Position numbers and translations under genes: made by a program. A stretch of 64,000 bases of DNA. Source: Acanthococcus lagerstroemiae (lineage: Eukaryota; Arthropoda; Insecta; Hemiptera; Eriococcidae). The stretch covers positions 40,852,268 to 40,916,267 of the forward strand of contig CM063108.1 in the NCBI GenBank assembly GCA_031841125.1. The letters are read 5' to 3'. A model generated the notes under the pieces. It ran no database searches, was not told the DNA's origin, and saw nothing but the letters and a program-made list of their open reading frames with translations. Below, one piece after another: positions 57,840 through 64,000 of the stretch (position 1 is its first letter; every line of letters begins with the position of its first letter).

Positions 57840-58510
57840 TGATAAAAATGAACATATACTTACCTACTCATATATAAGAAGCAATAGTATTTTCAAATGC
57901 AAAATCAGGTCAATTAAAATTGCCGAAGCAATTATTATATCGGTAGGTATACGCAAAAATGAATGCCCTAAATTGCGGGGGGGGGGGGGGGGGTGAATAA
58001 GTAGTCTGATATCAAGAAGCAGACTAATTAAAAGTGTCAAAGTATTATACAGTGAAATCTATAGGTATGCATCGTAGAAGAAATTGCTATACAATAATTA
58101 GACTTTTTCTTCCCGTCATCGCAATTTTGATTTTGTATTATCAGTTTATTCGATTTGTTCTGTCTTGTATGGATCGGAAATGCGTTATTTGCTAATTAAA
58201 TGTATGTAATTTCTAATTTGTATGAAGTAGTGATGAAAATAATCAGTTCGTTCAAGAAACAATAATTATGTATAAAAATGAATAAACATATGGCGGGGGG
58301 AGGGGGTTGAAATAAGTTATTTGAAATCAAAGAGCAAAAGGCGGGATTTAAAACTGACGAATTACTTATATTAAGTATGTATATACGAAAATGAATCAAT
58401 ATACTGGAGGGGGGGGGGGTAAATGATCTGAAATGTAGAAGCAGATGGATTAAAACTGCCGATATCCTTGTGTATAATGCTATCAAATCTATGAATATGT
58501 TCAAAAATGT
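57840..58510. repeat. Degenerate tandem repeat with G-runs
   Basis: Three to four diverged copies of a unit reading AAAATGAA..., a run of 8-17 G, then GAAGCAG..ATTAAAA.TG and a TATAATG stretch, starting near 57845, 57956, 58276 and 58388. The minus-strand open frames across it are artefacts. Confidence 0.55.
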
Positions 58511-58519
58511 ATTGGAGAC

Positions 58520-59200
58520 GGACGTACCTCTGAACGACTTTCAGTTTTTTGTGAATAATATTCATGTCGAGTGTTTCAAAATCTGAATTCAAATATACCT
58601 ACCATTTGAAAATTTACTCTTTTCCCCATCTTTTGCCATAAAAAAGTTCTCTCTTATAAGCTTAATGGAAAAAAACGAGAAATCCGTTCGTACCTTCGAA
58701 CACCATAGGACATTCCTTTGATCACCCCTTTTAAATACAAATACATTTTAAGGAGAATAAAACAGCTTCAGAATAATAATTACCTTAATGGCAAAACTAA
58801 GATATATAGGTCTATATTTGTATGAGGAAACAGTGATAATCTTAGAATGTCTTAATTCATACTATAATACTTTGTAAAAACGATTACAGTGTAAAATGTA
58901 AATCATTTGTATGACCTCAGATATGTTTTCGGTCGGCTTAGTTTAATTTTAATTTGATCGAGATTAAAAGCGATGATATCTGTCTTATGTGGGTAACTAT
59001 ACCTAGACAAAACCCGTAATTATTTGTAAAAACGGATTTCAGTTTAGGCTGTATGCGTTTTTTCGTAGGATAGAAGAACTACCACAAATTCACCGAGTTT
59101 GAAGTTGGTTCACCTGGAAAGTAAAAATAAATAATCATGAGGCGTATATCTAACAGCAAACCTTAGAAGCATTCTAAATGAAAAAATTCAACATACCTAC
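58520..59200. other. Gene-free stretch
   Basis: AT-rich, nothing recognised. Confidence 0.4.
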
Positions 59201-59204
59201 AGAT

Positions 59205-60112
59205 GATCCTTCTGTCGCACTCGCGGGCAAACAATGTGCGATAGTTCAAAATGGACTCTTGCATGTATAGTTGAAATTTTAGTGCACAACTCGCCACGTT
59301 CACGTGAGGCTGCTTTTAAAAAATAAGAAGTCGTTAGAGACGTTAAGCGATAAAATGACCTAGTGTATGACTTACATACCAGCTTGCTTTTCTCCTTTTG
59401 CACTTATGATCTTTTCAGCTTATTGAGGTACAGTCCTGCCATCAGTCTCGTCAAAATTGTATATACGATGAGGAGGAATAGGCTTGCCAACTTTCGCGAA
59501 GATATCTTTCATATTGTCGAAAAATCGATCAACTAAAGTTTTATTGAAACTAGTGCAAGGAGTAAGAGATGTATTCTCTGGTTTTTTCAGCGATAGGGAC
59601 TCCTTATTCCTACTCAGAAATATTTGAATCCATTTTCTTCCCAGCTTCCCCTGCTCGCATCCATTCATTCAGTACCTGACATTTGTTTGCAAGAGCATAT
59701 CTTAGAACAAACTTCCTCGCTCGTAATGTTGTGAAGCCATATTTCATCCTCGCCACAGATATCAAATATTCAACGAGTTTCTTTTCTTGTTCTTTGGAGA
59801 ATACAGATTTTACATCATTTGTACATCTATATTCATATGGTTGAGACTTCAATGATAGGTCATTTGAAACTATATTCACCAAAATGGGTAAGTTCAGCCG
59901 TAGTCTGTAGATTATTTCTTTGTCTTCGATTCATTTTATCAACTGTTCACTTACTTCGTGATTTAAAAATCTTCATGTGGTGATGGAGATAGTCCCTAAG
60001 GAATAATTCCTGTGAAGCAACTCTGAAGGACTTCTCAATAAATATACGTGACCGCATCTTCTAATTTTTTTACATTGACAGGAGGCCTTTTATGCCTTTC
60101 TTACTTCGCGGC
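59205..60112 (-). pseudogene. Pogo-type (CENP-B/jerky-like) transposase relic
   Basis: Read on the minus strand from 60112: MPRSKKGIK and a basic N-terminus; SKEQEKKLVEYLISVARMKYG (helix-turn-helix region, about 59780); GKKWIQIFLSRN after a frameshift; SLKKPENTSL, FNKTLVDRFFD, PPHRIYNFDET (first catalytic Asp, about 59450); and finally RERGELCTKIS...CPRVRQKDHL (59310-59208). Stops and frameshifts make it dead. The rest of the DDE domain is missing. Confidence 0.75.
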
Positions 60113-60137
60113 ATTTCTACAAAAGTAAAACAATATA

Positions 60138-60413
60138 GTGTTCAATGGTACGTCACCCTATGTGGTTTTCTTTAAATCGACTATTCAAGCGATAAAATTG
60201 ATCGAAATACTTAATAATTTATATGAAAATATAGAGGAAGACTTACTCTATCAAATGGAGCTGTACATCATTCCAAATGAAACGTTAAACATGAAATTTT
60301 CGGAAAATTCACAACTCGTAAAATTACTTATAATAGCGTCTCAAGTAACTTTTTCCGGGTTTCTCGATGTAAACTGGCAGCCAATTATTACTGAACCTTC
60401 CATAATTCAATAG
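60138..60413 (+). CDS. Hypothetical 91-codon frame
   Basis: Open frame MFNGTSPYVVFFK to TAG 60411 with protein-like composition. No domain, splice partner or family recognised; it may be chance or a decayed element. Confidence 0.2.
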   Translation: MFNGTSPYVVFFKSTIQAIKLIEILNNLYENIEEDLLYQMELYIIPNETLNMKFSENSQLVKLLIIASQVTFSGFLDVNWQPIITEPSIIQ

Positions 60414-60777
60414 ACCTTTCCTCTCTCAGTAACACATATGAGGTAGTACCAACAAAATCTGCCAGAGAGGGCTCTTCGACATCTAATGCGTGAGTGTTCA
60501 AAAGGTACGTCCGTTTCCCCTACCTATAGAGAGGGAGGAGGGTAAATGGGTAGATAAACTTATGCGCCAGATTAAAAGTTTGATTAGGAAAATAACGCTT
60601 GTACTTATGACAATGAACCATATTTGCAGCTGTAATTATTTCATATTTTCACATTTTGTATTTTGATATTTGAAACACACGACACATTTTTACGAAACCA
60701 TATAACTGGTTTCAGCTCTGTGCTTGTGTGATCGATGGGTAGCGGTGACGAGGTGCATTTCGCTGTACCCCCCCCCC

Positions 60778-61600
60778 CCCCCATTTGAGGTACGGGGCTG
60801 AAACTTTTGTATTCGTTTGTATATCGTTTGTATACGTTTGTATAGCCCAAATTTTCGTTTGTATACATCCCCCTCCCCCGCTATATTGAAAAAACGTTGG
60901 GGGGGTACAGGGAAATGGTATACCCCCCCATTTGAGGTACGGGGCTGAAACTTTTGTATTCGTTTGTATATCGTTTGTATACGTTTGTATAGCCCAAATT
61001 TTCGTTTGTATACATCCCCCTCCCCCGCTACATTGAAAAAACATGGGGGGGGGTACAGGGAAATGGTATACCCCCCCCCCATTTGAGGTACGGGGCTGAA
61101 ACTTTTGTATTCGTTTGTATATCGTTTGTATACGTTTGTATAGCCCAAATTTTCGTTTGTATACATCCCCCTCCCTCGCTACATCGAAAAAACCTTGAGG
61201 TACAGGGAAATGGTCTACACTTATTTCCAATATTTAAGATACAGTGCTGAAACTTTTGTATTTGTTTGCATATGATTTGTATACGTTCCCGAAGTTTCGT
61301 TTGTATACATCCCCTCGTCCCGCTATATTAACAAAACGTTGGAGGGGGGGGGTACAGGGAAAGTGTATCCCCCATTTGAGGTAGGTAACTGAAACTTTGT
61401 GTATTCGTTTGTAGATCGTTTATTTACGTTTGTATATCCCACATTTTTGTTTGTATACATCTCTATCCCCCGCTAAATCGAAAAACCGTTAGAGGGCAGA
61501 AAGTGCACCCCCGCCCCATTTGAGGTACGGGGCTGAAACTTTGTGTAGGTATTCGTTTGTAGATCGTTTGTATACGTTTGTATAAGCCAAATTTTCGTTC
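60778..61600. repeat. Tandem array of about six 145-151-bp units
   Basis: Units start at CATTTGAGGTACGGGGCTGA-type sequence near 60779, 60928, 61079, 61229, 61372 and 61517. The first three are nearly identical, the rest increasingly diverged. Each unit contains several CGTTTGTAT repeats, a C-run and a G-run. Two long overlapping minus-strand frames (158 and 172 codons) arise because the unit lacks stops. Confidence 0.9.
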
Positions 61601-61802
61601 GTGTATGCCTAAATACTCTAAACTCTAAATTTTGGGTGCGCTGCAGGAGAATAGTGTTCTTCCTGTTTGTTCGTGTCCGTGGTTGAGGAGTTTATGGTTT
61701 CATTTATGTGTCGTTTAAATATACTCTTTTTTCTTTTCTTTTTTCTTCCCCCGTCAACAATATTGTTCGTATATACCTACTGGTTTTGCAATAAAGTAGG
61801 TG

Positions 61803-61954
61803 CATGTTGCCAGCCCCCTCATTGTGGATATGAGGGAAAAAATACTGTCAATAATTTGTTCTTCATTCGTTCTAATTGGTTCAGCCATGTTTAGAATGTG
61901 TTCTTACCCCCACCCCCAAAAATTAGCAACTTAGTTTGAGGGGCTGGCAACATG
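61803..61954. repeat. 152-bp inverted-repeat unit
   Basis: CATGTTGCCAGCCCCCTCA at the left is matched by inverted TGAGGGGCTGGCAACATG at the right (18 bp, one extra C). Possibly a small MITE. Confidence 0.5.
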
Positions 61955-62440
61955 CTAGCCCCTGACATTCGAATTCGGGATTGTAACTAGTCTCGACATT
62001 GGTTCTTAATTTGTTCTAATTTGTTCCCCAGTTTTCAGAATTTGTTCTGCCACCCACCCTATTTACAGCCACCAAAAAGAGTGACAGGAACAAGTAATAG
62101 CTATAAGCCCACATGAATACTATTTGCGACACACTAAAATTTGTTCTACATTCGTTCTAATTCCTTCTCTCATCTACACACCTGCGTCCATCACCACTCT
62201 GCATTTGCCGACTATTCGAGCTCAGGGGCGGAGGTAGGTGACTTGGTGATCCTTAACTCTTAAGATTCCATATGAATACGATTTGTTGCACTCTGCAATT
62301 TGTTCTACATACCCAGTGTGCAAAATCTGACATTAAACCGCCACAATGTGGCGTGAGAATAATGGCGCTTTTTTCTACAGAATGTGGCGAAAATTTCAAC
62401 CAATCGGAAGACAGAATGCAATGGCCACAGTTTTAGAAAA
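61955..62440. other. Gene-free stretch with TTTGTTCTA-type phrases
   Basis: AATTTGTTCT.. phrases recur at 62020-62310. No gene seen. Confidence 0.35.
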
Positions 62441-62445
62441 GAGCC

Positions 62446-62700
62446 ATATTGTGACAGTATTGAGACGAAAATGGTTCCAACATGTGTCGACAATTTCGTC
62501 ACTTTGTGGCGCGTTTTTAGAGTCACTTACTGGCGGTTATTGTGGCCATATTGTGACGAAAAGGGTTCCAATATGTGATGACGGTTTCGACACTTTGTGG
62601 CGCATCCTTAGAGTCATTTACTGGCGGTTTAATCTGCATATTGTGACGAAAAGGGTTCCAATATGTGATGACGGTTTCGACACTTTGTGGCGTATTTACC
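62446..62700. repeat. Short tandem array, unit 90 bp
   Basis: ATATTGTGACGAAAAGGGTT-type units start at 62446, 62548 and 62638. The last two are nearly identical with a 90-bp period, which is why a frame stays open on both strands; the first unit is diverged and about 12 bp longer. Confidence 0.8.
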
Positions 62701-62759
62701 TTAAAGCCTATTTCTGTTCTGTGCGCACGTAAATACGAGAAATAATAATGCAAATAAAT

Positions 62760-63520
62760 TAAGAGTTTGTAATAATAATGATATAATATGCGAGTAGAAT
62801 AATTTTAATTTTACAAAATTACAAGGAATTTTATATAAAGGGTATGGCAAGTCGTTGAACCTAGTAGCGCCTATCTCAACATACTGACCCGAAAAAATAA
62901 AATAGGTAAATGAAAAATATGATAGAACAAATACAAAATTACAAAAGACAAGACGCAGAAAATGTCAAGATTTCGGTATTATGTGCAAAATACTAGAAAC
63001 TATTACAAAATATGGAATGAATACAAAAATTAAAGCCTATTCCTAACAACGACAAGGAAAATTGCCCAACTTATTAATAACAAAAACAAATTAAAAAAAT
63101 AATAAATAATGTACAATATACTAGGGACAAAGAGAACTAATAACACATGCAAACGTTAATACAATAATACAAATTAGATACGTAAGCCCAACGGGGTAAC
63201 AAGAGGAACATTATACAGTGAACTTTCTGTAATTCGAACCAATACCGTGACCTACAGTAATACAACTCGAAAAATTGTACAGTATAATATTTTACAAAGT
63301 TATAATAGATGTTCTAATGATGAGATTTTGAGCTTTTTTCTGTACGTAGAACTTGTGCGGGATTTTTGCCTGCAAACCATAAAACGATAACTGTTAGAGG
63401 ACTACAGCTCATTTTTATCAGTGTATTAGTACAGACGTACAACTATGAGAAAATACTTTTCTGTTGTACATCTGATGTTAGTAGTTAATAGTGGTTGTAA
63501 AATTCAAAAGTTATAGGATT
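62760..63520. other. Gene-free stretch
   Basis: AT-rich, no gene or repeat recognised. Confidence 0.4.
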
Positions 63521-63523
63521 CTA

Positions 63524-64000
63524 TGACATTTTTGATCCGACTCCCCCTCCCTTCCTGAAATTATGTTCTGTATTCACCCACTTCACCTCCTCTCCTCTTG
63601 CTACCACAAGGTCAGTAGCAGAAGAAGGTTCCAGGGCACGACGAGGTGCCACTGCACGGCGCTCAAGTGCTGGCTCAGTAGCACTTGTTTGAGACTCTCG
63701 ACGGGTAGCTCGTGGAGTATGACGCATAATAACTCAACTAGAGGAATAAGCAAGAGGTGAGCATAAATTCTACGATACTAGTACCAATCCTGACTGAACG
63801 AGTGCGATGCCCCTGAACTCCTATTCAAATTTTCCCTGCTCCATACCCCAGCCCATCCAACTGGAAGTGTCACTCACCTCCTCTGGTTGACTTGGTGAGA
63901 TGGAGCCACACATGTTCCAATCCCAGCACCGAGGGTACCCCTCCAGTTCCGCCCAAGAGCGTACCCAGGTTGTCCTAGAGACCACCTACCCTTAGCGCCA
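63524..64000 (-). CDS. Possible 3' exons of a gene entering from the right edge
   Basis: On the minus strand an open frame from the window edge (GAKGRWSLGQPGY...) reaches a GTGAGT donor at about 63882, and an acceptor-like TTATTCCTCTAG lies near 63745, followed by an Ala/Arg/Glu-rich frame (MRHTPRATRRES...) to TAG at about 63521. GC content is higher than nearby. The splice phase does not fit cleanly, so this is only a candidate. Confidence 0.2.

Noticed and set aside
59208..59312. First exon of the NRF-like acyltransferase (Cys-containing frame ending at a GTATGT donor)
   Set aside because: The other frame here matches pogo transposase (RERGEL...CPRVRQKDHL), collinear with the pogo relic just upstream.
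60690..61230. Two long minus-strand frames (158 and 172 codons) with repeated peptide units
   Set aside because: They follow the 150-bp tandem array in different frames; the unit simply lacks stop codons, and its length is not a multiple of three throughout.

Overview
This looks like an arthropod, most likely insect, nuclear genome window. It has spliced genes with GT-AG introns, AT-rich intergenic DNA, and relics of many animal transposon superfamilies: BEL/Pao, piggyBac, P element, mariner, PIF/Harbinger, hAT, Helitron, pogo and LINEs. The order cannot be fixed from sequence alone; the repeat mix would suit a hemipteran or another repeat-rich insect.

Layout. 1-2949: the 3' end of an insect endogenous retrovirus (open env-like frame, an extra 204-codon frame, polypurine tract, 372-bp LTR). 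3.0-13.9 kb: a transposon graveyard with relics of BEL/Pao, piggyBac, a tyrosine-recombinase-like family, a P-element transposase with a mariner-like transposase inside it, a second mariner relic, and a MADF plus PIF/Harbinger nuclease pair. 13.9-19.0 kb: an unclassified palindrome-rich repeat, split by a 3.7-kb hAT element whose spliced transposase can be followed without a break and which has perfect 8-bp target duplications. 21.3-38.4 kb (minus): a complete three-exon ATR checkpoint kinase of 2516 codons, with a tandem copy of its last coding segment just past the stop. 39.3-42.4 kb (plus): an 11-exon mitochondrial NFS1 cysteine desulfurase of 443 codons, head-to-head with ATR. 45.9-55.5 kb (minus): at least 11 exons of a NRF-6-like membrane acyltransferase, tail-to-tail with NFS1 and lacking only its 5' exon(s). 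55.5-64 kb: Helitron helicase and pogo relics, three tandem-repeat arrays and little else.

How it fits together. Host genes fill the middle. ATR (DNA-damage signalling) and NFS1 (sulfur for Fe-S clusters) share an 819-bp intergenic promoter region. All other structure is mobile DNA. At least seven non-autonomous DNA elements have their ends visible, four of them inside introns of the three host genes, and several nestings are readable (hAT in the palindromic repeat, mariner in P element, a 1.2-kb element in a LINE). The strongest candidates for something undescribed are the extra ORF behind the retroviral env, the palindromic GGCGAAAACG repeat, the apparently intact hAT, and the duplicated ATR tail.
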